The notes: generated by a model from the letters alone, not told the origin. Positions 7,071 to 15,218 are shown, counted from the stretch's first letter. The stretch: DNA of 49,509 nt from an uncultured Lachnospiraceae bacterium (GCA_944376745.1 CALWDR010000009.1:1-49509), one strand, 5' to 3'. Numbers and translations: made by a program.

Positions 7071-7968
7071 AAAGGTACAGCTCGTACCACTCCGGCCGGG
7101 TGAGCCGAATGTTGAACGCCCGGGCCAGCTCTGCCAGATGCTTCGGATCAGTAGTTCCGGTGATGGGCTGAAGATCAGCCGGATGACGCAAAAGCCAGGC
7201 CACGGCCACGGCGGCCTTGGTGATATTATATTTTTCAGAAAGCCGGTCCAGCACCCGGTTCAGCTCTGCATAATCGGGATGATCCAGAAAGCTTCCCTGG
7301 GCCCAACTGGCCTGCACAATGGACCAGGGCTGGATGGTCATGCCGTGCACCTGGGCGTAGTCCAGCAGGCTTCCGTCCCGCATCACCGCGCCCTCGTCCG
7401 TCATATTGACATGGATTCCGGCGTCGATCATGGGGGAATGTACAATGCTCATCTGCACCTGGTCCACCAGCAGCTCCTGGGTGACACAGCGCTTCAGATT
7501 CTCGATCTGCCCCGGATTCATATTGGAAACGCCGAAGTATTTCACCTTACCGGCCCTGGACAGCTCATCGAAGGCCCGGGCGATCTCCTCCGGCTCCATC
7601 AGCGCATCAGGCCGGTGCAGCAGCAAAACGTCGATGGTCTCAAGCTTCATCCGCTTTAAGCTTCTGTCCACGCTCTCCATGATGTGCTCGTAGGAGGAAT
7701 CGTAATAGCCCTGGCAGATACCGCACTTTGTCTGCACCACAAATTTATCCCGAAGCTCTGGCGCCTGCTCCATGACCTGCCCGTAGATCCCCTCCGAACT
7801 GTGCTCTCCGCCGTAAATATCCGCATTGTCCACAAAATTGATCTCAAGCTCCAGGGCCTTCTCCAGAAGGGCCTGCATCTCCTTTGCCTCATAGGCGCTG
7901 CTTCTCATAAGTCCCAGAGCGAGCTGGGAAACCTCCGGGCCGGAGGCCCCAAGCTTTATTTTTCTCAT
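7048..7968 (-). CDS. Aldo/keto reductase
   Basis: 306 residues from the ATG at 7968, which has GAGGG seven bases upstream; the frame stays open 36 residues further but those are not family-like. The enzyme would reduce a carbonyl with NAD(P)H. The catalytic tetrad is visible as Asp and Tyr in NFVDNADIYGGEHSSEG, Lys in VVQTKCGI and His in IDVLLLHRPD. Later motifs are YFGVSNMNPGQIE and PITGTTDPKHLAEL, the cofactor-binding end. It resembles the YdhF-like clade. The 3' end is tandemly repeated beyond the stop codon. Substrate unknown. Confidence 0.93.
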   Translation of the reverse strand: MRKIKLGASGPEVSQLALGLMRSSAYEAKEMQALLEKALELEINFVDNADIYGGEHSSEGIYGQVMEQAPELRDKFVVQTKCGICQGYYDSSYEHIMESVDRSLKRMKLETIDVLLLHRPDALMEPEEIARAFDELSRAGKVKYFGVSNMNPGQIENLKRCVTQELLVDQVQMSIVHSPMIDAGIHVNMTDEGAVMRDGSLLDYAQVHGMTIQPWSIVQASWAQGSFLDHPDYAELNRVLDRLSEKYNITKAAVAVAWLLRHPADLQPITGTTDPKHLAELARAFNIRLTRPEWYELYLSAGKKLP

Positions 7969-8242
7969 AGCGATCCCTCTTTTCTTTGCATAAATTTTCT
8001 CCGGTTCCAGCGAACCGTCCCCGGCCTGACCGAATGCCTCCCCGCCGGGCGCGAATCCCTGCCGGACAAATTTCATTTCTTCCAGACTCCATCATACCAG
8101 AAACGCCCGGAAAATTCAATGTTCTTCCTTGCGGCGATTATTTTTCCCGCAGGTGACGTTACTGGTCTTGAGATGGGAAAATATTTTCAAAGAATAACAG
8201 TTTTTGTCTGGAGGTCGCCATGGTTGGCTACGTTCTTTTCTC

Positions 8243-8271
8243 TTGCTTTTGCCCGCATATTTGGGTATGCT
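8243..8271 (+). promoter_or_regulatory. Candidate sigma-A promoter of the GNAT gene
   Basis: TTGCTT (8243-8248), 17 bp, TATGCT (8266-8271), about 70 bp upstream of the GNAT start codon. Confidence 0.4.
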
Positions 8272-8342
8272 TATAGATAAGCGAACCATTTTCTGGAAGC
8301 TATAAAATGTCAGAAAAAACAAAGCGAAACGAGGGAAAACAT

Positions 8343-8996
8343 ATGCCGGACACGATCATCCTGCGAACAGAAACCGAAAACGACTACCGGGCGGTGGAGG
8401 AATTGACCCGCCGGGCCTTCTGGAATCTCTACACGCCGGGCTGCAACGAGCATTATATCGCCCACGTCATACGCTCCCACGAGGATTTTATCCCCGAGCT
8501 GGATCTGGTGGCGGAGCGAAGCGGACAGATCATCGGAAACATCATGTACACAAAGGCCCGTCTGGCAAACGAAGTCGGAAACAGGAAGGATATCCTGACC
8601 TTCGGCCCCATCTCTGTTCTTCCGGAGTACCAGCGGAGGGGCATTGGGAAACGGCTGATCGAGACCTCCTTTGCGAAAGCCGCCGCCATGGGCTATGAGG
8701 TGGTCGTCATTTTCGGAAATCCCGGAAATTATGTAAACCGCGGCTTTAAAAGCTGTGAGAAGTACAACGTCCGCCTGTCAGACGGCACATTTCCGACAGC
8801 CATGCTGGTAAAGGAATTAAAGGAGGGCGCCCTTACGGGCCATAGATGGATGTATTACGAAAGCCCGGCCTTTTCCATCAAAGAAGCCGAAGCAGAGGCA
8901 TTTGACGCGGGCTTTGAAAAATGGGAGAAGGCTTATCAGCCAAGCCAGGAGGAATTCTATATTTACAGCCATTCCACAATTGCAATCCCCAAATGA
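8343..8996 (+). CDS. GNAT family N-acetyltransferase (YhbS-like)
   Basis: 217 residues from the ATG at 8343 (GAGGG eight bases upstream); an ATG at 8307 in the same frame is less favoured. It would transfer an acyl group from acyl-CoA to an amine. The fold is recognisable from ILRTETENDYRAVEELTRRA at the start, then the acetyl-CoA loop VLPEYQRRGIGKRLIE at about residues 98-113 and FGNPGNYVNRGFKSCEKY. The long C-terminal extension is typical of the YhbS group. Substrate unknown. It stands alone upstream of a palindromic element and the intact ATPase gene. Confidence 0.9.
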   Translation: MPDTIILRTETENDYRAVEELTRRAFWNLYTPGCNEHYIAHVIRSHEDFIPELDLVAERSGQIIGNIMYTKARLANEVGNRKDILTFGPISVLPEYQRRGIGKRLIETSFAKAAAMGYEVVVIFGNPGNYVNRGFKSCEKYNVRLSDGTFPTAMLVKELKEGALTGHRWMYYESPAFSIKEAEAEAFDAGFEKWEKAYQPSQEEFYIYSHSTIAIPK

Positions 8997-9007
8997 TTAT
9001 GGTAAGC

Positions 9008-9043
9008 TATAGGAAACGACAAATAAATTTGCCGTTTCCTATA
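9008..9043. repeat. 36-bp palindromic element, copy 2 of 3
   Basis: Arms TATAGGAAACG and CGTTTCCTATA pair perfectly over 11 bp around the core ACAAATAAATTTGC. It lies 12 bp after the GNAT stop codon and 46 bp before the ATPase gene. Confidence 0.88.
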
Positions 9044-9088
9044 AAACCATAAACGGAACCCAACAGCCGACAAAAAGGAGGTGCTGCC

Positions 9089-10783
9089 ATGCCGCGCGTA
9101 AATCTGCCTTATGGGATCGATCTGTTTGAACTGGTGCGAACCAGCGGCTGCTACTACATTGACAAGACCGGTTTCATCAAGGAGCTGTTGAATGAGACTT
9201 TTTTTGTAAATCTGATCACCCGTCCCCGCCGGTTTGGCAAAACTCTGACCATGAGTATGCTGGCAGAGTTTTTTGACATCCGCAAGGACAGCAGGCCTCT
9301 CTTCGATGGGCTGGAGATTTCAAGGGACCGGGAATGCTGCGAAGCGTGGATGAATCAATGGCCCGTACTTTTCCTGACCTTAAAGGATGTGGAGGGAAAT
9401 TGTTTTGAAGACGCCTATGGACTGCTGAAATATACTGTCTCCTCCCTGTGCGTAGAACACGCATATCTGGCAGACAGCGACAAAGCCGCCAGATCGGATC
9501 TGGAAATTTTCCGGCGGCTGATGTACCAAAACGGCAGCGAGACCGATCTGCGCAGCGCGCTTTTTACTCTGATCCGCATGATGAAGGCACATTACGGAAA
9601 AAACGTCATTCTTCTTGTGGACGAATATGACGTGCCTCTGGCAAAAGCCAACGACAATGGCTACTACCCCAAGATGCTGAATGTCATCAAGACCTTTCTT
9701 GGAATGGTATGGAAGTCCAATCCCGCTCTGAAATTCGCCGTAGTGACCGGATGCCTTAGAATCGCAAAGGAAAGTATTTTTACCGGCGCAAACAATTTTA
9801 TTTCCAATTCCATCTCGGACAGACGCTATCAGGACTATTTTGGCTTCTCTGAGGATGAGGTCAAAAGGCTCTTAGCTGACGCCGGATTGCCGGATGCGTT
9901 GCCGGAAATGAAACGCTGGTACGACGGCTACCGTTTCGGGGACAGGGAGGTTTATTGTCCCTGGGATGTCATCAATCATGTGCGGGCCCTTATGGAAAAT
10001 CCTGGCGCGGCACCGGAAAGCTATTGGCTGGATACCAGTCACAACAATATCATCCGCAGATTTATCGACCTTCCGGACGTATTTGTAACGCATAAATTTG
10101 AAACGCTATTGTCCGGCGGCGTGATACAGGAACCGATCCGGGAGAATCTGTCTTACGACACCGCGCCTTCCACCGAGGAAAATCTGTGGAGCATTCTATA
10201 TCTGACAGGGTATCTCACACAGGCGTCATCCAAAGATCTGCCGGAAGGAATGCAGCCGGAACCGGGCAAAAAGGTGCTTCGCATTCCCAACGAGGAGATC
10301 CGATCCGTGTTCGCCGACACCGTAAAAATCTGGTTTCAGGAACGGATCGCTGCCAGAGACCGCCGGGAATTTTTCCAGGAATGGTGGAACGGGGAAGATC
10401 AGAAGCTGACAGAGGACGTATCCAATATCCTCTTTGACACCATCAGCTATTTCGATTATAAAGAAGATTTCTACCACGCCTTTGTGACCGGCCTGTTTTC
10501 CGGAGCCGGTTATGAAGTAAGGTCAAATTCCGAAGCCGGAACCGGGCGCGCAGATATCATTGTAAAGGAGCATCGTCACAGGCGTGCCATCGTGCTGGAA
10601 GCGAAATGGGCCGGCAAAAGCTCTGACCTGGAAAAGGAATGCGCAGAAGCGCTGAACCAGATCACACAAAAGCAGTACGCAAAGAGCCTTCGCCTGGAAG
10701 GCTTTACGACGATCCTGTGCTACGGAGTTGCGTTTCGCGGCAAAAACTGTCTGATCCGGCTCGGCAGTGACAAAAATTCTTGA
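9089..10783 (+). CDS. AAA-ATPase-like protein with C-terminal PD-(D/E)XK nuclease-like domain (DUF1703 type)
   Basis: 564 residues, intact, with AAGGAGG nine bases before the ATG. The N-terminal AAA-ATPase-like domain opens with LPYGIDLFELVRTSGCYYID, has the P-loop-like RPRRFGKT at 45-52 and a Walker B stretch VILLVDEYD at 173-181. The C-terminal PDDEXK_9 domain carries Asp489 in GRADIIV and Glu504/Lys506 in IVLEAKWA, the D...ExK pattern of this nuclease fold. The family is common and often multi-copy in gut anaerobes; defence, selfish-element and other roles have been proposed but are not established. It is clearly divergent from the decayed copy at 1022-2610. asnA's promoter starts within its stop codon. 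Confidence 0.9.
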   Translation: MPRVNLPYGIDLFELVRTSGCYYIDKTGFIKELLNETFFVNLITRPRRFGKTLTMSMLAEFFDIRKDSRPLFDGLEISRDRECCEAWMNQWPVLFLTLKDVEGNCFEDAYGLLKYTVSSLCVEHAYLADSDKAARSDLEIFRRLMYQNGSETDLRSALFTLIRMMKAHYGKNVILLVDEYDVPLAKANDNGYYPKMLNVIKTFLGMVWKSNPALKFAVVTGCLRIAKESIFTGANNFISNSISDRRYQDYFGFSEDEVKRLLADAGLPDALPEMKRWYDGYRFGDREVYCPWDVINHVRALMENPGAAPESYWLDTSHNNIIRRFIDLPDVFVTHKFETLLSGGVIQEPIRENLSYDTAPSTEENLWSILYLTGYLTQASSKDLPEGMQPEPGKKVLRIPNEEIRSVFADTVKIWFQERIAARDRREFFQEWWNGEDQKLTEDVSNILFDTISYFDYKEDFYHAFVTGLFSGAGYEVRSNSEAGTGRADIIVKEHRHRRAIVLEAKWAGKSSDLEKECAEALNQITQKQYAKSLRLEGFTTILCYGVAFRGKNCLIRLGSDKNS

Positions 10784-10808
10784 AAAGGCAAAAAGGCCGG
10801 TATATAAT
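10780..10808 (+). promoter_or_regulatory. Sigma-A promoter of asnA
   Basis: TTGAAA (10780-10785), 17 bp, TATAAT (10803-10808). The -35 box overlaps the stop codon of the preceding ATPase gene. Confidence 0.85.
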
Positions 10809-10841
10809 CAGTATAGCTTGAAAAAAGAAAGGACTCAAAAC

Positions 10842-11852
10842 ATGGAAGCTACAATCATTCCCAAAGACTATCGCCCGCAGTTGGACCTGCACGACACCCA
10901 GGTAGCCATCAAGACCGTCAAGGATTTCTTTCAGAATCTGCTGGCGGAGCGCTTGAACCTCCAGCGGGTGTCGGCCCCTCTGTTTGTGGACCCGGCCTCC
11001 GGGCTCAACGACAACCTAAACGGCGTGGAGCGCCCCGTCACCTTCGGCATCAAAGAGCAGGACGGCAAGCGGGCTGAGATCGTCCACTCCCTGGCAAAAT
11101 GGAAGCGCTATGCCCTCAAAAAGTACGGCTTTTCCCTGGGCGAGGGGCTCTACACCGACATGAACGCCATCCGCCGGGACGAGGACACCGACAACATCCA
11201 CTCTATTTTCGTGGACCAGTGGGACTGGGAAAAAATCATAGCGAAGGAGGACCGCAGTCTTGACACCTTGAAGGAGGTCGTGAAGACCGTCTACAAGGTC
11301 CTGCGGAAAACGGAGAAATACATGGCCATCCGCTACGACTACATCGAGGAGATCCTCCCCCACGATATTTTCTTCATCACCACCCAGGAACTGGCCGACC
11401 TGTTCCCGGACAACACGCCCAAGGAGCGGGAATACTACATATGCAAGGCCAAGGGCGCCGTGTGCATCATGCAGATCGGCGACACCTTATCAAACGGGGA
11501 GCGCCACGACGGGCGGGCCCCGGACTACGACGACTGGGCCTTAAACGCCGACATCCTTGTGTACTATCCGGTGCTGGACATCGCCCTGGAGCTGTCCTCC
11601 ATGGGAATCCGGGTGGACAAAAAGGCTCTGCTGGTGCAGTTAGAGAAGGCCGGCTGCTCGGAGCGGGCCGAGCTGCCCTTCCAGAAGGCCATCCTCAACG
11701 AGGAGCTGCCCTACACCATCGGCGGCGGCATCGGCCAGTCCCGCATCTGTATGTTCTTCCTGCGGAAAGCCCACATCGGCGAGGTCCAGTGCTCCCTGTG
11801 GCCAGAGGAGACCGTAAGGCTGGCGGAGGAGATGGGGGTTCCGCTGCTGTAA
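10842..11852 (+). CDS. asnA: Aspartate-ammonia ligase (asparagine synthetase A)
   Basis: 336 residues from the ATG at 10842 (AAAGGA upstream), matching the family length of about 330. AsnA makes asparagine from aspartate, ammonia and ATP and has a class II aminoacyl-tRNA-synthetase-like fold. Signatures include IPKDYRPQLDLHDTQVAIK, LFVDPASGLNDNLNGVERPV, SLAKWKRYALKKYGF, GLYTDMNAIRRDED, HSIFVDQWDWEK and the motif 3-like YTIGGGIGQSRICMFFL. It is monocistronic: its own sigma-A promoter lies just upstream, and a palindromic element and an intrinsic terminator lie just downstream. No T-box leader is present. Confidence 0.97.
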   Translation: MEATIIPKDYRPQLDLHDTQVAIKTVKDFFQNLLAERLNLQRVSAPLFVDPASGLNDNLNGVERPVTFGIKEQDGKRAEIVHSLAKWKRYALKKYGFSLGEGLYTDMNAIRRDEDTDNIHSIFVDQWDWEKIIAKEDRSLDTLKEVVKTVYKVLRKTEKYMAIRYDYIEEILPHDIFFITTQELADLFPDNTPKEREYYICKAKGAVCIMQIGDTLSNGERHDGRAPDYDDWALNADILVYYPVLDIALELSSMGIRVDKKALLVQLEKAGCSERAELPFQKAILNEELPYTIGGGIGQSRICMFFLRKAHIGEVQCSLWPEETVRLAEEMGVPLL

Positions 11853-11892
11853 TTTATATCAAACGACAAAAATATTTGCCGTTTGATATAAA
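11853..11892. repeat. 40-bp palindromic element, copy 3 of 3
   Basis: Arms TTTATATCAAACG and CGTTTGATATAAA pair over 13 bp around the core ACAAAAATATTTGC. Compared with copy 2 the outer arm sequence changes from TATAGG/CCTATA to TTATATC/GATATAA while pairing is kept. It begins directly after the asnA stop. Confidence 0.88.
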
Positions 11893-11913
11893 CCCGCCGG
11901 GCACACGACAACG

Positions 11914-11945
11914 AAAAAGGCGGCCAGTCGATCTGCCGCCTTTTT
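11914..11945 (+). terminator. Intrinsic terminator of asnA
   Basis: AAAAAGGCGGC and GCCGCCTTTTT form an 11-bp stem with a 10-base loop, ending in a T run. Confidence 0.9.
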
Positions 11946-12318
11946 CTAAAAGGAGAAGGTATTTTTACTATGGGGTGTAGCAAAAACTATATAATGTATT
12001 GGGGGGGTTTACGTTATTTAGTATAGCATCTGTCACCCGAGAAGTGTATACAAAGTTCACAAAAATGCAGGCATTTTTTTGTATATATTTACTATCTCCC
12101 CAAAATCAATGGCAGCGCCTCCCCCAGCAGTTCGTACTGCTTCAGGCAGAAGCTGTCATAGCCGCTCTTATGGATGTTCCCGCCGCCAACCCCTATCGCC
12201 CCCGTTTTTTATGCCTATTTATTTTAGAAGCGCTTCTGTGCTGAACAGGTTTTCCTTCAACGCCTCGTCTACATCCAGCTTGTTGATATAATGGAAGTCA
12301 ACAGATGATAGATTCCCA
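11946..12318 (-). pseudogene. Region without an intact gene; short coding remnants on the minus strand
   Basis: No intact gene or strong signal is seen. About 12200-12100 the minus strand reads GAIGVGGGNIHKSGYDSFCL and then KQYELLGEALPLILGR plus stop. About 12320-12230 it reads KFNGNLSSVDFHYINKLDVD then EALKENLFSTEALLK plus stop. Both look like the carboxy ends of lost proteins, which I cannot identify. A run of seven G at 12001-12007 sits in an AT-rich stretch. Confidence 0.35.
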
Positions 12319-12347
12319 TTGAATTTCATGCCCTCTTCATGTATAAT
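12319..12347 (+). promoter_or_regulatory. Sigma-A promoter of the ParE-type toxin-antitoxin operon
   Basis: TTGAAT (12319-12324), 17 bp, TATAAT (12342-12347), about 60 bp before the antitoxin ATG. Confidence 0.75.
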
Positions 12348-12405
12348 CCTTTTATAGGAAGAAACACTCTTTCTATCGTTGCAGCCAAAGAGAGGAGGTT
12401 TTCTC

Positions 12406-12648
12406 ATGAGCACCTTAGACGCAACTGTGTCCATGCTGGAAGCAATGCCGGAAGATGCAAGGATCAAAGTGTTTGAATATACACAACAACTCTTCACTTC
12501 CAGGAAACCCGCAAACCCGTTTGTCCCTGTCAGCACAAAACAGGTTCTTTCAGATCTTGCCGAATCCCGCCAGCAGATAGATGATGGGAAAGGACTCGAC
12601 ATGGCAGACGCACTCAATGAATTAGGGAACCAGCATGGATTTGTATAA
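12406..12648 (+). CDS. Antitoxin of a ParE/RelE-type module
   Basis: 80 residues from the ATG at 12406, which has GAGAGGAGG upstream. The N-terminal half (STLDATVSMLEAMPEDARIK, VFEYTQQLF) is the probable dimer/DNA-binding part, and the C-terminal half (STKQVLSDLAESRQQIDDGK) is the likely toxin-wrapping segment, as in DUF2281/Phd-like antitoxins. It overlaps the toxin gene by 14 bp and shares its promoter. The assignment rests on this context and size; sequence alone would give only a small helical protein. Confidence 0.82.
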   Translation: MSTLDATVSMLEAMPEDARIKVFEYTQQLFTSRKPANPFVPVSTKQVLSDLAESRQQIDDGKGLDMADALNELGNQHGFV

Positions 12649-12970
12649 TATCATCATCTCGCCAAAAGCACTGTCCCAATTAAATAGCTATATTGATTAC
12701 ATTCAATACACCCTGCTGAACGCTCAGGCTGCGCATAGCGTATGGCAGGATGCCCTGGAAACCAGGGATCGTCTGGCGATTGTTGCAGGAACCCTGAAAT
12801 ATTGTACCCATCCACAGCTTAAGCAGCACGGTTACCGCGCCATCCATTTTAAACAGCACCGCTACACGATGCTTTACCGTGTAGATGGGACAAATGTCTA
12901 TGTGGACGGGATATACCATCAACTTCAGGATTACGAAAATACCTTTGCAGATGAGATAAGCCTTAATTAA
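12635..12970 (+). CDS. ParE/RelE-superfamily toxin
   Basis: 111 residues beginning MDLYNIIISPKALSQLNSYI. The ParE/RelE fold is suggested by the N-terminal I-x-I-S-P-x-A strand, a helical hairpin (DYIQYTLLNAQAAHSVW) and a C-terminal strand series (YRAIHFKQHRYTMLYRVDGT, NVYVDGIYHQLQDY). Proteins of this group inhibit DNA gyrase (ParE) or cleave mRNA (RelE); which applies here cannot be told. The start lies inside the antitoxin gene, so translation is coupled. Both genes are intact, unlike the GNAT module at 5821-6378, and they are set between remnants of unrelated genes. Confidence 0.88.
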   Translation: MDLYNIIISPKALSQLNSYIDYIQYTLLNAQAAHSVWQDALETRDRLAIVAGTLKYCTHPQLKQHGYRAIHFKQHRYTMLYRVDGTNVYVDGIYHQLQDYENTFADEISLN

Positions 12971-12974
12971 ATAG

Positions 12975-13085
12975 CAAAGGTCCAGGCAGAAGGGAATTGC
13001 TCTTGTAGCCCAGGTCGTCCCCGAACCGCAGTACACGTCGCCGAATTCTGTGATCTCCTCGATCTTCTTGAAATCCACGTTGAAA
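12975..13085 (-). pseudogene. Fragment of a uroporphyrinogen-decarboxylase-like (URO-D/MtaA) gene
   Basis: On the minus strand VDFKKIEEITEFGDVY is followed, after a one-base shift, by RFGDDLGYKSNSLLP. The GDDLG stretch is characteristic of the methyltransferase-like relatives of uroporphyrinogen decarboxylase. Only about 35 residues remain. A 5' part of another member lies at 48591-48869. Confidence 0.5.
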
Positions 13086-13108
13086 CCTGCCCCTTCTGGA
13101 ACAGCCAT

Positions 13109-13252
13109 CTCACAAGAGAGCTTTCCCTGGAGCTCCTGGCCGAGACTGCCATGCGCCTGAACTTTTCCGACAGCAGCTATTTTTCCACGGTCTTTAAGAA
13201 GTACACACTGTTTACGCCCAGAGAGTACCGGGCGATGGTGATGGATTCCTGA
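13109..13252 (+). pseudogene. C-terminal fragment of an AraC-family regulator
   Basis: The last 47 codons of an AraC helix-turn-helix domain remain: LTRELSLELLAETAMRLNFS then DSSYFSTVFKKYTLFTPREY and RAMVMDS, stop at 13252. The rest of the gene is gone. Together with the URO-D fragment this marks a site of deletion or replacement. Confidence 0.75.
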
Positions 13253-13299
13253 AAAATATCTCCGCAGGCAAGCCTTCCCCGCAGGGACGTGACCGCCGC

Positions 13300-14061
13300 C
13301 TACCTGGCGTCGATCACGTCCCGCATATCGTAATACCCGGCGGGCTTGCCCTTTAGGAACTTTGCCGCCTCCATGGCGCCTTTTGCAAACACGCTCTTGG
13401 AGTAGGCCGTGTGCTGGAAGGTGATCACCTCGTCGGTGCCGGCGAAGATCACCTCGTGCTCTCCCACGATGGTGCCGCCCCGGACGGCCTGAATGCCGAT
13501 CTCCATCTTGTCCCGCTTCCTGCGCTCCCTGGTCCGGTCATACTGGTAGGTGTAGGCGTTGTCAAGGGCCTCATTCAGAGAGTCTGCCAGAGCCAGGGCC
13601 GTGCCGCTGGGGGCGTCCACCTTCTGGTTGTGATGCTTCTCCACGATCTCCATGTCAAAGCCCGCCGGAGCCAAGATCCTGGCCGCCTTCTGCAGCAAAT
13701 CAAGAAGCATATTGATCCCTAAGGACATATTTGCGGACTTTAATACCGCCACCTTTGCGGAGGCTTCTTTTACCGCCTCGTTCTGTTCCTCGGAAAGGCC
13801 GGTGGTACAAAGCACCAGCGGGATCTGCCTGTCAACACTGTAGGCCAGCAGCGCGTCCACCGCCCTGGCGGAGGCGAAGTCGATGATGACGTCCGCCTCC
13901 ACATCACAGTCCGCGATATTCTGAAATACCGGATAGTCGTTTTTGATATGGTCTGAAATGTCGATCCCGGCCACGATCTCCAGGTCCGCATCCTCCCGGC
14001 ACAGGGCGGTGATCACCTGTCCCATTTTTCCGTTGCAGCCGTGCATAATCACTTTTGTCAT
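13300..14061 (-). CDS. dapB: 4-hydroxy-tetrahydrodipicolinate reductase
   Basis: 253 residues. DapB reduces the DapA product with NAD(P)H in the diaminopimelate/lysine pathway. The dinucleotide-binding start is VIMHGCNGKMGQV (GxNGxMG), the second nucleotide contact is LCTTGLSEEQ, and the substrate/catalytic signature is EIVEKHHNQKVDAPSGTA at about residue 140. GGTIVGEHEVIFAG and the conserved C-terminal HTAYSKSVFAKGA complete the family pattern. It follows dapA by 86 bp, with a GC-rich stem-loop in the gap, and is presumably co-transcribed from the riboswitch-controlled promoter. Confidence 0.96.
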   Translation of the reverse strand: MTKVIMHGCNGKMGQVITALCREDADLEIVAGIDISDHIKNDYPVFQNIADCDVEADVIIDFASARAVDALLAYSVDRQIPLVLCTTGLSEEQNEAVKEASAKVAVLKSANMSLGINMLLDLLQKAARILAPAGFDMEIVEKHHNQKVDAPSGTALALADSLNEALDNAYTYQYDRTRERRKRDKMEIGIQAVRGGTIVGEHEVIFAGTDEVITFQHTAYSKSVFAKGAMEAAKFLKGKPAGYYDMRDVIDAR

Positions 14062-14082
14062 TGCGTATCCTCCTTAAAACCG

Positions 14083-14118
14083 GAGCCGCCCGTTGGCTTC
14101 CCGCCAACCGCGGCCCCG
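14083..14118 (-). other. GC-rich stem-loop between dapA and dapB
   Basis: On the minus strand GTTGGC and GCCAAC pair around GGGAA, with outer G/C pairs. There is no T tract, so an mRNA stability or processing element is more likely than a terminator. Confidence 0.4.
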
Positions 14119-14147
14119 GAACATTTTTCCCGCTAATACGTCTCCTG

Positions 14148-15041
14148 TCACTCCGCCAGCCTGATGCCGAAGTCCTCCATGGCCTTCTTGAGCACCTTCA
14201 CATGCTCCGGCTCCATCTCCGTTAAGGGCTCGCGAAGGGGTCCCACGTTCCAGCCCATCAGGTTCATGGCCTTCTTCACGGGAATGGGGTTCACCTCGCA
14301 AAAGAGGGCGTCGCAGAGGGGCAGGGCCTTCAGCTGCATGTCCAGGGCCTTCTGGCAGTCGCCGTTTAAGTAACTCATCACCATGTCATGGGTAAATTTA
14401 GGCGCCACATTGGACAGCACGGAGATGACGCCGATCCCGCCGGCTGACAGCAGGGGAACCACCATGCCGTCCTCCCCGGAATACAGATCGATGCTGCCCT
14501 CCGTAAGCCGCATGATCTTAAGCGCGTTGGTCACGTCCCCGGAGGCCTCCTTGATGCCCACGATGTTGTCCACATTTTTCACCAGGGCCGCCACGGTGGC
14601 GGGCTGGATATTACAGCCCGTGCGGCTGGGCACATTGTAGAGGATGACGGGCAGGTCCACGGCAGCCGCGATCCTCGTATAATGGTTGATCAGGCCTCCC
14701 TGGGTGGCCTTATTGTAGTAGGGAGTCACCAGCAGCAGGCCGTCCGCCCCCGCCCTGGCCGCTTCCTTCGAGAGCTCTACAGCCGTCTGGGTGCTGTTGG
14801 AGCCTGTTCCCGCAATGACGGGCACCCGCTTCCCCGCAAAGCTCACAGCCGCCTTGATGCACTCGATATGCTCCTCCTCGGATAAGGTGGAGGATTCCCC
14901 GGTGGTTCCCGTGATGATAATGGCGTCCGTGTCATTTGCGATCTGGTCGTCGATGATCTCCTCAAGCTTATCGTAGTTTACCTCATAGTTCTCCTTCATA
15001 GGCGTAACGATCGCCACGCCCGCGCCTTTAAATAATGCCAT
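14148..15041 (-). CDS. dapA: 4-hydroxy-tetrahydrodipicolinate synthase
   Basis: 297 residues from the ATG at 15041, with GGAGGG upstream. An open frame continues 83 codons further but runs through the riboswitch expression platform and is not coding. DapA condenses pyruvate with aspartate semialdehyde, the first committed step to diaminopimelate and lysine. Visible motifs are GAGVAIVTPM, the pyruvate/ASA pocket GTTGESSTLSEEEH, YYNKATQGG, YNVPSRTG with the catalytic Tyr, and the Schiff-base Lys in GIKEASGD. It is the first gene of the dapA-dapB operon. Confidence 0.97.
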   Translation of the reverse strand: MALFKGAGVAIVTPMKENYEVNYDKLEEIIDDQIANDTDAIIITGTTGESSTLSEEEHIECIKAAVSFAGKRVPVIAGTGSNSTQTAVELSKEAARAGADGLLLVTPYYNKATQGGLINHYTRIAAAVDLPVILYNVPSRTGCNIQPATVAALVKNVDNIVGIKEASGDVTNALKIMRLTEGSIDLYSGEDGMVVPLLSAGGIGVISVLSNVAPKFTHDMVMSYLNGDCQKALDMQLKALPLCDALFCEVNPIPVKKAMNLMGWNVGPLREPLTEMEPEHVKVLKKAMEDFGIRLAE

Positions 15042-15147
15042 CGCATTTCCCTCCTGTGTATTGCAGCATTGTAAAGCAATGATATTTCCCAGAAAGCTCG
15101 AAGCGTACTGTAAAACCAGCAAAAAAGAATCCGCAGCGGGTTGCTGA

Positions 15148-15164
15148 GTGCCGGTGGCACTCAT
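15148..15164. repeat. Small perfect hairpin in the dapA leader
   Basis: GAGTGCC and GGCACTC flank GGT, between the leader terminator and the dapA ribosome binding site. Function unknown. Confidence 0.4.
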
Positions 15165-15218
15165 TTTGCAACACCAGAGCATAGCGGAGACCGCATAAGC
15201 GGCAACCTTCCTTTCCGC

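Noticed and set aside
11441..11980. 179-residue frame inside asnA
   Set aside because: Out-of-frame shadow of asnA with Gly/Arg/Ala-rich composition and no support.
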